Below are positions 48,953-60,577 of a stretch of DNA of 64,000 nucleotides, piece by piece. How positions within the stretch are numbered: the stretch's first letter is position 1; the number at the start of each line of letters is the position of its first letter. This DNA comes from Deinococcus grandis (GTDB taxonomy: Bacteria > Deinococcota > Deinococci > Deinococcales > Deinococcaceae): assembly GCF_001485435.1 (NCBI RefSeq), contig NZ_BCMS01000002.1, positions 214,427 to 278,426 of the forward strand, given 5' to 3'. The translations under genes were made by a program, and so were the position numbers. Under the pieces are notes generated by a model that was not told where the DNA came from, ran no database searches, and was given only the letters and a program-made list of their open reading frames with translations.

Positions 48953-49984
48953 ATCCGCAAAAAAGCCCCAACCATCTACGACATTGCCCAGCGCGCCCAG
49001 GTCTCCGTCGCCACCGTCTCCCGCGTCCTCAACGGCCACAACACCGTCAACGAGGTCCTGCGCGAACGCGTCGAACAGGCCATGCGCGAACTGCGCTTCC
49101 GCCCCAACCGCATCGCCCAGACCCTCTACCACCACCGCTCCAAGACCATCGGCTGCATCCTCCCGGACATCGGCAACCCCTTCTTCAGCCAGCTCTTCCT
49201 GCAACTGGAGATCGGCGCGTTCGAACGCGGCTACACCATGATCCTCGGCAACACCGTCAGCACCCGCGACATGGAACTCACCTACCTGCACGCCCTGACC
49301 GAACGCCAGGTCGACGGCCTGCTGTACCTCGGCGGCCTTACCAACGACCCCCACCCCGATCCGGACGCACTGCGCGCCCTGCACGACATCGCCGAACGCC
49401 TTCCCATCGTGGCCGTCAACGGCGACGTGCCCGGCGCGCCCCTGGCCTCCAGCGTCCGCTCGGACGAACGCGGCGGCACCCGCGACCTGCTGGACCTGCT
49501 CCACCGGCACGGCCACACCCGCGTCGCATTCCTCGGCGGACAGCTCGACGTCACCACCAGCGTCGAGAAACTCGACCTGTACCGCCAGCAGCACCCCGAC
49601 GCCCCCAACCACTGGATCCAGCTCACCGGCCTGACCATCGACGCCGGACGCGTCGCCATGACCGCCCTGCTCGCCGCCGGCACGCCGCCCACCGCCTGCC
49701 TGTGCGTGAACGACCTCGTCGCCGCCGGCGCGCTGGCCGCCGCACACGAACGCGGCCTGACCGTCCCCGGCGACCTGTCCATCGTCGGCTTCGACGACAT
49801 CTTCGTCGCGCAGGTCGTCACCCCGCCCCTCACCAGCGTCAACCACAACTACCCCGAAGTCGCCCGCCAGGCCCTCGACGCGCTCCTCGACGCGATCGAA
49901 GGGCAGAAACCCGAACGGCACATCAGCGTCCCCACCCGACTCATCGAACGCGACTCCGTCAGCGACCGCCTCGTTCCCCTCTGA
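48953..49984 (+). CDS. LacI-family repressor with apparent ATC start codon
   Basis: 343 residues if translation begins at ATC 48953: a helix-turn-helix (TIYDIAQRAQVSVATVSRVL), hinge RPNRIAQTLYHHRSKTIGCI and a sugar-binding domain with DIGNPFFSQLF, VAFLGGQLDVTTS and PGDLSIVGFDDIFVAQVVTPPLTSV. There is no ATG, GTG, TTG or CTG between the in-frame stop at 48926 and this point, while AAGGGGGG lies 6 nt before the ATC. The next ATG (49082) would delete the DNA-binding domain. I therefore call ATC as the start. It is divergent to the sugar operon; three AACCGGTT sites lie between. It probably senses a galactoside. Confidence 0.85.
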   Translation: MRKKAPTIYDIAQRAQVSVATVSRVLNGHNTVNEVLRERVEQAMRELRFRPNRIAQTLYHHRSKTIGCILPDIGNPFFSQLFLQLEIGAFERGYTMILGNTVSTRDMELTYLHALTERQVDGLLYLGGLTNDPHPDPDALRALHDIAERLPIVAVNGDVPGAPLASSVRSDERGGTRDLLDLLHRHGHTRVAFLGGQLDVTTSVEKLDLYRQQHPDAPNHWIQLTGLTIDAGRVAMTALLAAGTPPTACLCVNDLVAAGALAAAHERGLTVPGDLSIVGFDDIFVAQVVTPPLTSVNHNYPEVARQALDALLDAIEGQKPERHISVPTRLIERDSVSDRLVPL

Positions 49985-50094
49985 CAGCGGCGTCCAGTGA
50001 TAGGGGCGTCCAGTGTCATTGCAGGGTACACCCTGGGGCTCCACGTTCAGCCGCTGTGAAGAGGGTGAACCGAGCACGGACCATGCCGCGACCT

Positions 50095-50133
50095 GGAACG
50101 CCCCGGAGCGTGCTGCTGGCCCCGGGGCGTTCC
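50095..50133. terminator. Hairpin terminator
   Basis: Arms GGAACGCCCCGG (50095-50106) and CCGGGGCGTTCC (50122-50133), a perfect 12-bp stem, between the LacI gene and the convergent unknown gene. Upstream, GGCGTCCAGTG occurs twice (around 49988 and 50006). Confidence 0.78.
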
Positions 50134-50156
50134 GTGCCCGTCCCACCGGCCGGGGG

Positions 50157-50627
50157 TCAGCGGATCGGGTCGATCTCGCTCAGGGAGGTGGAGGCACTCT
50201 GGAGGCGCTGCTCGCGCAGGTCCTGCATCTCCCGCTGGTTCAGGGCGTGTTCGGCCATGACGATGGTCTGGCACAGCAGCATCAGCGAGCCGCTGACGCT
50301 GCTGGACAGCGCGCGGGTGTCGCGCTCGCCGAGGACCACGCCGCGCTGCCCGTCGGTGAGGATCAGGACGTGCGGGCCGACCAGCATGCCCGCGCCGCCC
50401 CAGGTGCAGGCGCGGCTGCCCATCAGCTCGTCGCGCCAGCCGTCGGTGCTGCGCGGCGCGTCCCCGACCTGATCCTGCCCGGCGTGGGCACGCAGGTGCT
50501 GGATCAGGTCGGTGATCACCGGGGCGTCCTCGCGGCCCAGGGCGGTCAGGTGCGCCACCAGGGCGTCGCGGGTACCTGCCCCCCGCTGCCACTGCTGCGC
50601 GGCGTTCAGGAGCGTGTCGTCGGTCAT
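50157..50627 (-). CDS. Unknown 156-residue protein (roadblock-like character)
   Basis: Soluble protein with a helical first third (LLNAAQQWQRGAGTRDALVA, ITDLIQHLRAHAG) and a later alpha/beta segment: SRACTWGGAGMLVGPHVLILTDG, VVLGERDTRALSSSVSGSLMLLCQTIVMAEHAL. The second half recalls roadblock/LC7-like or heterocyst-type small regulators, but I cannot assign it. The ATG is 6 nt behind TATAGT (50634-50639), a clear leaderless promoter, so the start is firm. It is just downstream of the small HD-GYP gene on the same strand, 47 bp away, but has its own promoter. Confidence 0.65.
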   Translation of the reverse strand: MTDDTLLNAAQQWQRGAGTRDALVAHLTALGREDAPVITDLIQHLRAHAGQDQVGDAPRSTDGWRDELMGSRACTWGGAGMLVGPHVLILTDGQRGVVLGERDTRALSSSVSGSLMLLCQTIVMAEHALNQREMQDLREQRLQSASTSLSEIDPIR

Positions 50628-50633
50628 GCCGTC

Positions 50634-50639
50634 ACTATA
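50634..50639 (-). promoter_or_regulatory. Leaderless -10 box TATAGT
   Basis: TATAGT on the minus strand, 6 nt before the ATG at 50627. Confidence 0.7.
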
Positions 50640-50673
50640 GGTCGCGCGCGCGTGAGACGCGCCGCGTGGGTCG

Positions 50674-51432
50674 TCAGTCGCCCGGCTCGTCGGGCGTGTC
50701 CGGGGTGTGCGCCAGGTCGTACAGGTCCAGCGCGCCGCTGAGCAGGAACGCCTCGACGAGCTGCGGGTCGAACTGCGTGCCGCTGCCCGCGTGCAGTTCG
50801 CGCAGCACCTGTTCCAGCCGCAGCGGCGGGCGGTAGGGGCGCAGGGTGAGCATGGCGTCCACGGCGTCCGCGACGGCCAGCAGACGGCCCTGGATGGGAA
50901 TGTCATGTCCACGCAGGCCCTCGGGGTACCCGGTGCCGTCGAAGCGTTCGTGGTGGTACAGGACGTACGGCCGCGCGGAGGTCAGGGCGGGGAACCCGCT
51001 GATCATGTGCGCGCCGATCACCGGGTGCCGCTGGATGTTGCGGTACTCGGTGTCGCTCAGGCGGCCGGGTTTGCACAGCACCGTGTCCGAGATGGACGTC
51101 TTGCCGATGTCGTGCAGCACCGCGCCCAGCCGGACTTCCTCCAGTTGCGTGTCGCTCCAGCCGAGCGTCCGGGCGATCATGAGGGCGCTGCGCTGCACGC
51201 GCTGCGTGTGGTCGCGGGTGTACGCGTCGTGCGCGCCCAGTGCCACCACGAAGGCGTTCACGACCGCCAGGGTCGCGGCTTCCAGTTCCGCCTCCTGCAT
51301 CTTGTAGCGGTGGAACAGCGCGCCGAACTCCTCGGCGTACCGTTCGAGCTGCGCGGCGTAGAGGCGCAGTTCCTGCACCCGGGGGTCCTCGGCGGGCACC
51401 TCGGCGGCGGGCGGAACCGGAACGTCGCTCAT
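50674..51432 (-). CDS. HD-GYP domain phosphodiesterase, small form
   Basis: 252 residues. An N-terminal coiled coil (about 15-50) leads into an HD-GYP domain: AHDAYTRDHTQRVQRSALMI, VLHDIGKTSISD, HHERFDGTGYPEGLRG and LAVADAVDAMLTLRPYR. Metal ligands and GYP are present. There is no PAS or receiver domain, so input must come through the coiled coil or a partner. The start ATG lies 6 nt after TACGCT (51439-51444): leaderless. Probably lowers cyclic di-GMP. Confidence 0.87.
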   Translation of the reverse strand: MSDVPVPPAAEVPAEDPRVQELRLYAAQLERYAEEFGALFHRYKMQEAELEAATLAVVNAFVVALGAHDAYTRDHTQRVQRSALMIARTLGWSDTQLEEVRLGAVLHDIGKTSISDTVLCKPGRLSDTEYRNIQRHPVIGAHMISGFPALTSARPYVLYHHERFDGTGYPEGLRGHDIPIQGRLLAVADAVDAMLTLRPYRPPLRLEQVLRELHAGSGTQFDPQLVEAFLLSGALDLYDLAHTPDTPDEPGD

Positions 51433-51438
51433 GAGGGC

Positions 51439-51444
51439 AGCGTA
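51439..51444 (-). promoter_or_regulatory. Leaderless -10 box TACGCT
   Basis: TACGCT on the minus strand, 6 nt before the ATG at 51432. Confidence 0.6.
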
Positions 51445-51506
51445 GTCCGGGGGGTCATGCAGGATTCTTTCAGCACCCGCTCATGGGCGTGGTGTGCGGA
51501 TTCGCG

Positions 51507-53234
51507 TCACTCGCGCGGCCGGAACGGCAGGTACTTCGGCTGCCAGAACTTGCGCCGGACGGTATCCAGCAGCGCCGCGTCGCTCTGGCCGCGCAGCGTG
51601 AACTCGGTGGCGACGCCGTCCGCGAGGGCCTGCCGGATCACGGCCACCGCGACGTGAATGCTCGCGTGACTCAGTTCGTCCACCGGCGGGTACGTGCGGC
51701 CCGGGTGGTTCGTCTGCGTGTACTCCGCCAGGGCGTACGCGGCGGCCGTGACCATCTCGTCCGTGACCTCGCGCACGCGGGCGAGGATCGCGCCGAAGCC
51801 CAGGCCGGGGAAGATGAACGCGTTGTTCCCCTGCCCGATCTCGTGCATCTCGCCGTGCAGGCTGACCGGGTCGAAGGGACTGCCGGTCGCCACGATGGCC
51901 TGCCCGCCGGTCCAGGCCAGGATGTCCGCCGGGAGCGCCTCCGTATTCGCGGTGGGGTTGCTCAGCGGGAACACCAGGGGGCGGGGCGTGTTGGCGTGCG
52001 CGGCCCGCACCGCCCCCTCGCTGAAGATGCCGGCCTGCCCGCTGAGGCCCAGCAGTACGGTCGCCTTCGCCTCGCGGATCACGCTTTCGAGGTCGGTGCC
52101 CGCCCAGCCGTCCGTCAGGGCCCTCGGCGTGGCGAGGTCGCGCTTGTAGTCCTCCATGTGGCGGTCGTCGGTCAGCAGCCCGCGCGAGTCGAGCACGAAC
52201 ACCCGCCCCGCGATCTCCTCGGGGCTCAGGCCGTCGCGGCGCATCCCCTCGCGGATCGCCAGGGCCACCCCCGCACCACCCGCGCCCGCCCCATGCACGA
52301 CGACCACCTGATCGCGCAGCGCCTCGCCCTTCATCCGGCAGGCGTTCAGCACCCCGGCCAGCACCACCGCGCCCGTGCCCTGGATGTCGTCGTTGAAGCT
52401 CGGCACGACCCGGCGGTAGCGGCGCAGCACCTCGAACGCCGCGTCCTTGCTGAAGTCCTCCCACTGGATGATCGCCTTCGGGTAGCGCTGCAGCGTGGCC
52501 TCCACGAAGCGGTCCACGAAGCGCAGGTATTCGTCCCCGGTCAGGCGCCCGTGCTTCACGCCCAGGTACGCCGGGTCGTCCCGCAGGTCGGCGCGCCCGG
52601 TCCCGACGTCCAGTTCCACCGGGAGGGTCTTGTCCGGCCCCACGCCGCCCGCCACGGTGTACAGCGAGAGTTTCCCGATGCTGATCGCCATGCCCCCGAA
52701 GCCCTGATCCCCGATACCCAGGATCGCGCTGCTGTCGGTCGCCACGATGATCCGCACGTCGTTCAGCGGCACGTTCGCCAGCGCCGCCCCGGCCCGGTCG
52801 ATGTTCCGGGTGCTCAGGGTCAGGCCGCGCGGGTAGCGGTAGATCTGGCTGAACTTCTGCACCGCCAGCCCCACCGTCGGCGTGTACACCACCGGCAGCA
52901 TCTCCTCCACATGCGCGGACAGCAGCGCGTAGAACAGCACCTCGTTGCGGTCCTGCAGGTTGCGCAGGAACACGTGCCGGTCCAGCGGCTCGGTGATCTG
53001 CGCGTACTCCGCGTACTGCCGCTCGACCAGCGCGTCCAGCGTGTCCACCTGCGGGGCCAGCAGGCCGTCCAGGCCCAGCGCCTCCCGCTCGGCCTCGGTG
53101 AACGCCGTGCCCTTGTTCAGCAGCGGGAAGCGCAGCAGCGGAAAGCCACGCACCAGCGGGTGCAGGTAGCGGTGCCCGTCCTCGCCGCGGCGGACATCGT
53201 AATGGTCGGTCAGGGGCAGGGTGCGGCGGGTCAC
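51507..53234 (-). CDS. NAD-dependent malic enzyme
   Basis: 575 residues, the size of the large (SfcA/MaeA) type, which decarboxylates malate to pyruvate. Motifs: HVEEMLPVVYTPTVG, the Tyr region IYRYPRGLTLS, IVATDSSAILGIGDQGFGGM, the metal Glu/Asp in QWEDFSKDAAF and PSFNDDIQGTGAVVLAG, and the nucleotide site VHGAGAGGAG. The GTG start overlaps the stop of the cupin gene (GTGA). It ends the ureide/glyoxylate operon: malate made from glyoxylate by malate synthase is turned into pyruvate. Confidence 0.92.
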   Translation of the reverse strand: MTRRTLPLTDHYDVRRGEDGHRYLHPLVRGFPLLRFPLLNKGTAFTEAEREALGLDGLLAPQVDTLDALVERQYAEYAQITEPLDRHVFLRNLQDRNEVLFYALLSAHVEEMLPVVYTPTVGLAVQKFSQIYRYPRGLTLSTRNIDRAGAALANVPLNDVRIIVATDSSAILGIGDQGFGGMAISIGKLSLYTVAGGVGPDKTLPVELDVGTGRADLRDDPAYLGVKHGRLTGDEYLRFVDRFVEATLQRYPKAIIQWEDFSKDAAFEVLRRYRRVVPSFNDDIQGTGAVVLAGVLNACRMKGEALRDQVVVVHGAGAGGAGVALAIREGMRRDGLSPEEIAGRVFVLDSRGLLTDDRHMEDYKRDLATPRALTDGWAGTDLESVIREAKATVLLGLSGQAGIFSEGAVRAAHANTPRPLVFPLSNPTANTEALPADILAWTGGQAIVATGSPFDPVSLHGEMHEIGQGNNAFIFPGLGFGAILARVREVTDEMVTAAAYALAEYTQTNHPGRTYPPVDELSHASIHVAVAVIRQALADGVATEFTLRGQSDAALLDTVRRKFWQPKYLPFRPRE

Positions 53235-53991
53235 GGCTGGCCTCCGGTCAGGGTGAGGGGATGGCGGTTCATGTCCTTGAACAGCAGGTACTTGCTCCAG
53301 TCGCGGCCCAGTGCCCCGTACCACTGCGGGCAGTGCGCGCCCATCCAGATCACGTCCCCCGTCTGCACCGGGTAATAGGCCTCCTGAAGCTTGTACAGGC
53401 CCTCGCCCGAGAGCATCAGCAGACCGTGCTCCATGTAATGCACTTCCGTGTACGGCAGGGTCGCGCCCGGCGCGAAACTCATGGTGCTCATCATGAAATC
53501 GAACCGTGGATCGTCCGGCAGCAGCTTGCGCGCGATCAGCCGCTCGTCGCCCTCGAACGGCGCACCCGGATTCTCCCGCTCGTTCCCCCAGCACACCGGC
53601 GGGGCGTCCACGCCCGGCGCGCCCTGGTACGGCTTCTCGAACACCGCCACCCTCGCCGCGACCCGCGCCTCCAGCGTGTGCGCGACCCCCGCCGGGAAGA
53701 ACCCGTGATCCGACTCGCGCAGCGTCCGCGACTCGCCGTCCACCTCCACCTGCACCTCGCCGCTCAGCACGAACACGAACCGCTGGTAGCCCAGCAAAGA
53801 CTCGCGCGCCCGCGCCCCGGCCATCATCTCGGCCGTGAACTGCACGAACCTCGCCCCCAGCCCGATCACCGGCGCGATGTGCAAGACCACCGCGCTGCCG
53901 GGCCACTCGGCCAGCGCCGTGCGGACGAACGTATCGGGCGTGATCACCGCGTGCGCCTCACGCAACGCGGAACGGGTGACTCCCAGGTGTT

Positions 53992-53995
<4 letters not shown>
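53231..53995 (-). CDS. allE: (S)-Ureidoglycine aminohydrolase
   Basis: 254-residue bicupin that releases ammonia from ureidoglycine to give ureidoglycolate. The C-terminal cupin holds the manganese-site residues in YTEVHYMEHGLLMLSGEG; the N-terminal cupin has YQRFVFVLSGEVQVEVDG. Other hallmarks: ARKLLPDDPRFDFMMSTMSF and DVIWMGAHCPQWYGALG. The ATG at 53995 overlaps the stop of the allantoinase gene (ATGA). It acts directly after allantoate hydrolase, also in this operon. The enzyme for ureidoglycolate to glyoxylate is not in the window. Confidence 0.9.
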
Positions 53996-55355
<1,360 letters not shown>

Positions 55356-55356
<1 letters not shown>

Positions 55357-56591
55357 CAGCGCGCCCCCTCGCGCTCGGCCAGCGCGCGGACGAACGCGAC
55401 GCCCACCCGCAGCGCGGCGTCCACGTCGCCTGCGTTCACGGTCTCGTCCGGGTGGTGACTCAGCGCGTTCGGCGAGCGCAGGAACAGCATCGCGGCGGGC
55501 ATCCGCTCGGCGAGGATCATCGCGTCGTGCCCCGCCCCACTGACCAGATCGGGGGCCAGGAGGCCCTCCTGCCCGGCCGCCACGTGCAGCAGGTCACGGA
55601 AGGAGGCGTCCATCGGGATGGCGGGCTGCGCCATCTTGTGCGTGACGTCCAGGGTCACGCCCCGCTCCTCCGCATAACCCCGTGCGGCGTTCAGCAGCGT
55701 GTCCAGCGCCCCGGCCCGCACGGCGTCGTCCTCGTGCCGGAGGTCCAGCGTGCAGTGCGCTGCGCCGGGAATCACGTTGATCGCGCCGGGCCGCGCCGTC
55801 ATTACGCCCACCGTCGCCACCAGTCCCGGCGTGGCGCGCGCCAGATCCTCTGCCGCCACCGCGAAGCGCGCCGCTGCCGCCAGCGCGTCCCGGCGGTGCC
55901 CCATCGGCGTGGTGCCCGCGTGCGCTGCCTGCCCCGTGAAGTCCAGCAGCACGCGGTCCTGCCCCACGATGGCACTCACCACACCCACCGCCGCGCCCGC
56001 CGCCTGCAGCACAGGCCCCTGCTCGATGTGGAATTCCAGGAACCCCAGCGCCCCGCCCTGCACGGCGGCGTCCGGCAGGGCCGCGTCGTCCAGGCCGTAC
56101 GCGCGGATGGCGTCCAGCACGCTCACGCCCCGCGCGTCCCGCAGGGTCAGCAGCGGTTCCAGCGTGCCGGTCAGGGCGCGGCTGCCGATGAACGGCACGC
56201 CGAAGCGCACGCCCTCCTCCTCGCTGAACGCCAGGAGTTCCAGCGCGAACGGCAGCGCCTCACCCCGCAGCGCCTCCGCGACCGCGAAGGCCAGCGTCAC
56301 GCCCAGCACGCCGTCGAAGGCCCCGGCGTTCGGCACGGTATCCACGTGCGACCCCAGGTACAGCGTGGGCGCGTCCGGCGTCGGCCCGGCCCGGCGCGCG
56401 CGGAGGTTCCCGGCGGCGTCCACGCGGACCTCCAGCCCCAGCTCGTACGCCCAGGCGGTCAGGAAGGCGGTCACGTCGCGGCTGGGCGCGCTGAGGAACG
56501 TGCGGGTGATCTCGCCCGGCACCTCGGTGTGGGCGGCCAGGGTCGCGCAGGCGTCGTGCGCGCGGCGCGACAGAAGGGGCAGGTCAGTCAT
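55356..56591 (-). CDS. allC: Allantoate amidohydrolase
   Basis: 411-residue M20-type zinc hydrolase, AllC/HyuC branch. Motifs: GSHVDTVPNAGAFDGVLGV (two metal ligands), FSEEEGVRFGVPFIGSRALTG with the catalytic Glu pair, HIEQGPVL, QAAHAGTTPMGHRRDAL and SGAGHDAMILA. It converts allantoate to ureidoglycine, ammonia and CO2. The place between allantoinase and the malate-synthase paralog supports allantoate over carbamoyl-amino acids as substrate. It overlaps the upstream gene by 8 bp. Confidence 0.88.
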
Positions 56592-57984
56592 GGAAGGTCC
56601 TTTCGGTGAGGGTCAGGCGGTGGGCTTCCAGGGGAACATACGCCGGGGCCGCGTCGGCCAGGACGACATGATCAAGCAGGCGCGCTTCGGGCGTGTCGTC
56701 GGGGCGCAGGGCGCGGCGCAGCGTCCGGTACGCGGCGCGGTCGAAGACGCTGCCGTCGTCCAGCGGCGCCCCCACGTGCACCCACTGCCACAGCAGCGCG
56801 CGGGCGAGTTCCGCGGTGGCGGTGTCCTCGATCCGCCCGTTCCGCGTGATCACGCCCCGCCCGGCGAACCACGCGCCGAACACGTCCAGCGCGAGGCCCA
56901 GCGTGTCGCGCACCTCGGCCGCCGGGAGTGGGCCGGGGTCGGGGAGGGCCAGCAGCCGCTCGCGCGTCACGGGGGCGGTCGGGGGCGGGGGAGGAGCGGG
57001 GGTCGCCAGTCCCTCGCGCACGGCGTCCAGCAGCTCCGGCAGGCCCGCCCACGCACCCTGGAAACCCTGCGCGGCCTCGCGGGCCTTGTCGGCCCGCACC
57101 GCCTCCAGCGCCGGGGTGGGGTCGCGCGGGTCGGGACTGACGGCCGCCGTCCCACCGACCGCCTGCGCGCCGCGGGCGCGGCACACGTCCACGAGCGCCT
57201 GCGCGTAGGCCTGCATGGCGTCCACGTCCATCCCCAGTCCGGCGCGTGGGGGGACGGGCGCGGCGCGGTCGGCGCCGGTGGTCTTCACGAGGCTGAACAC
57301 GTAGTCCCAGCGGCCCGCGTTCAGCCCGAACGCCCACTCGCTCAGTTCGGCCAGCAGGGCGTCCATGTGCAGCAGGCCCGGCAGCGTCTCGATCTGCAGG
57401 CACACCCGCAGCGTGCCGGGATTCAGGCCCAGGTGCCCTTCTGCGACGCGCAGCGCGGTCGCCCAGGCGCGGGCCTGCGGCACGGACTCCAGTTTCGGCA
57501 GGTACAGGTGCGGCACCCGGCCCGGCCGCGCGGTCAGCAGCGCCGCCAGATCGCACAGCGCCCCCCGCGCGGGCCGCCCGGCGAAGGTCAGGCCCGGCTG
57601 CGGGGCGTACAGCGCGCGGGGCCGCGCCAGCAATGGCACGTCCGCCGCCAGCCACTCGGGCAGGGCCGCCCAGGCCGCCGCGACATTCGCCGGGGTGGGG
57701 GCGAAGGTGTCGTCGAAGTCGATTACGACGGCGTCCGCGCCGCTGCTCAGGGCGGCGCGCAGCGCGGGGAGGTCGCTGGCCTCCACGATCAGTTCCGCGC
57801 GGCCCGCGCTCAGGTCATCCGGGACGGGAGCGGCGCGGTAGTCCGGCACCGGCGGCGCGGCGTCCAGCGGGCCGGGCGCGTCCACGGCCGTCCACACGTC
57901 CGCCAGCGCGGCGTGCAGCGCCTCGGCCAGCGCGCGGGCGGCGGGGGAGGGGAGGTCGGGCGGGTTCACGGACACCACCGGCAC
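56584..57984 (-). CDS. Divergent malate-synthase-like paralog
   Basis: 466 residues resembling malate synthase A throughout but shorter and strongly diverged. Kept: the Arg in LLARPRALY, metal Glu and Asp in CLQIETLPG and GLNAGRWDYVFS, and IEDTATAELARALLWQW, where the catalytic Asp lies. Lost: the family motif GHDGTWVAHPG, here GFQGAWAGLPE. So catalysis of a Claisen-type condensation may persist with a different acyl-CoA or aldehyde. Start: GTG at 57984, or GTG at 57969, which forms GTGA with a leaderless mini-ORF. Encoded between the IclR regulator and allantoate hydrolase. Confidence 0.75.
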   Translation of the reverse strand: MPVVSVNPPDLPSPAARALAEALHAALADVWTAVDAPGPLDAAPPVPDYRAAPVPDDLSAGRAELIVEASDLPALRAALSSGADAVVIDFDDTFAPTPANVAAAWAALPEWLAADVPLLARPRALYAPQPGLTFAGRPARGALCDLAALLTARPGRVPHLYLPKLESVPQARAWATALRVAEGHLGLNPGTLRVCLQIETLPGLLHMDALLAELSEWAFGLNAGRWDYVFSLVKTTGADRAAPVPPRAGLGMDVDAMQAYAQALVDVCRARGAQAVGGTAAVSPDPRDPTPALEAVRADKAREAAQGFQGAWAGLPELLDAVREGLATPAPPPPPTAPVTRERLLALPDPGPLPAAEVRDTLGLALDVFGAWFAGRGVITRNGRIEDTATAELARALLWQWVHVGAPLDDGSVFDRAAYRTLRRALRPDDTPEARLLDHVVLADAAPAYVPLEAHRLTLTERTFHD

Positions 57985-58008
57985 GGATTGAGCATGCGCC
58001 GCAGCATA
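57966..58008 (-). promoter_or_regulatory. Internal promoter and leaderless mini-ORF in the ureide operon
   Basis: TATGCT (58003-58008) lies 7 nt before an ATG at 57995 that opens a 9-codon ORF (MLNPCRWCP, 57966-57995). Its TGA overlaps a GTG in the frame of the malate-synthase-like gene. Located directly after the iclR stop, it could drive the ureide genes separately from aceB-iclR. Confidence 0.5.
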
Positions 58009-58015
58009 GACCCGC

Positions 58016-58834
58016 TCAGGCGTCCCGGTGGCCCAGGCGCACGGCGATCCGCGAGGCGGCCGCCTGCGCCGCTGCCAGGAAGCGCGGCACCTGCTCGGGC
58101 GTCAGCCGCGACGTGGGCGCCGAGACGCTCAGCGCCGCCGCGACCTGCCCGTCCGCGCCGGGCACCGGCACCGCCACGCAGCGCACGCCCAGTTCACGTT
58201 CCTGGTCGTCCAGCGCGAAGCCCTCCCCACGCACGCGGGCGACGGCGGCCAGCGCGGCGTCTACGGTCGTCAGGGTGTGGGACGTGTACGCGGTCAGGGT
58301 GGTGGCCTCCAGCGCCCGTCGCGCCTCGGCCTCGGGCCGCGCGGCCAGGAGCACCTTGCCCACCCCGGACGCGTGCAGGGGCGCACTCGCGCCGGTCTGC
58401 GTGAACATCCGCACGAGTTGCGGTCCCTCGACCTGATGCACGTACGCGGCCTCCAGCCCCGCCCCGTGCGGGCGCAGCACCGCGAGGTTCGCGCTCTCGC
58501 CCAGCTCGGCGACCAGGGCGCGCATCTCCGGCGCGGCGGCGGCCGTCAGGGCGTGGGCTGCGTCGAACGCCGCCCCCACCTGATACGCCCGCAGGCCCAC
58601 CCGGAAGAGTCCCGAGGCTTCCTCCCATTCCACGAAGCCCTGCTGTCGCAGCGTCTCCAGCAGGCGGTACGCGGTGCTGGCCGACAGCCCGGCGGCGCGG
58701 GCCACCTGTGACAGTGGCGCCTCGCGCAGCGTGGCGAGTGCCCACAGGACGCTCAGGCCGCGTTCCAGGGTGCGCACGCCGCCCGGTGCGTCCGCGCCGC
58801 GCGGGCGGCCCCCGCGACCATTGGGTTCACTCAC
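58016..58834 (-). CDS. IclR-family transcriptional regulator (AllR-like role)
   Basis: 272 residues. Winged helix-turn-helix: RTLERGLSVLWALATLREAP, LSQVARAAGLSASTAYRLLETL; effector domain with ALHASGVGKVLLA and GFALDDQERELGVRCVAVPV, as usual for IclR. Starts 2 bp after malate synthase. In E. coli the family member AllR senses glyoxylate or allantoin and controls the same pathway; a like role is inferred from the operon. The N-terminal 15 residues are Gly/Pro/Arg-rich. Confidence 0.88.
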   Translation of the reverse strand: MSEPNGRGGRPRGADAPGGVRTLERGLSVLWALATLREAPLSQVARAAGLSASTAYRLLETLRQQGFVEWEEASGLFRVGLRAYQVGAAFDAAHALTAAAAPEMRALVAELGESANLAVLRPHGAGLEAAYVHQVEGPQLVRMFTQTGASAPLHASGVGKVLLAARPEAEARRALEATTLTAYTSHTLTTVDAALAAVARVRGEGFALDDQERELGVRCVAVPVPGADGQVAAALSVSAPTSRLTPEQVPRFLAAAQAAASRIAVRLGHRDA

Positions 58835-58836
58835 GC

Positions 58837-60399
<1,563 letters not shown>

Positions 60400-60450
60400 G
60401 CGGGCACTCCTTGAGGGAACAGGGGGGACGGCTCTGAGTTTTTCACTGGA

Positions 60451-60465
60451 TGAACTTGAATTTCA
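60451..60465. promoter_or_regulatory. Candidate IclR operator upstream of aceB
   Basis: TGAACTTGAATTTCA is a near-palindrome (one mismatched pair) next to TAAAAT (60465-60470 on the minus strand), a possible -10. Position fits repression or activation by the IclR protein. Confidence 0.4.
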
Positions 60466-60577
60466 TTTTACGGAAAAGCAGCGGGGCTGACCAGCCGGTG
60501 TTGTCTCCGCATGGGGAACAACGTGGGATGGCCGCGCTTGATCGCATCGTTGTGGAGACCCGCTCCCGTCCACGGCG

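Noticed and set aside
48921..49241. ORF from TTG 48921 over the start of the LacI gene
   Set aside because: Ser/Thr/Ala-rich shadow in another frame; the operator lies within it.
49082..49984. LacI regulator starting at the first ATG (49082)
   Set aside because: This would remove the whole DNA-binding helix-turn-helix, which is well conserved upstream in the same frame.
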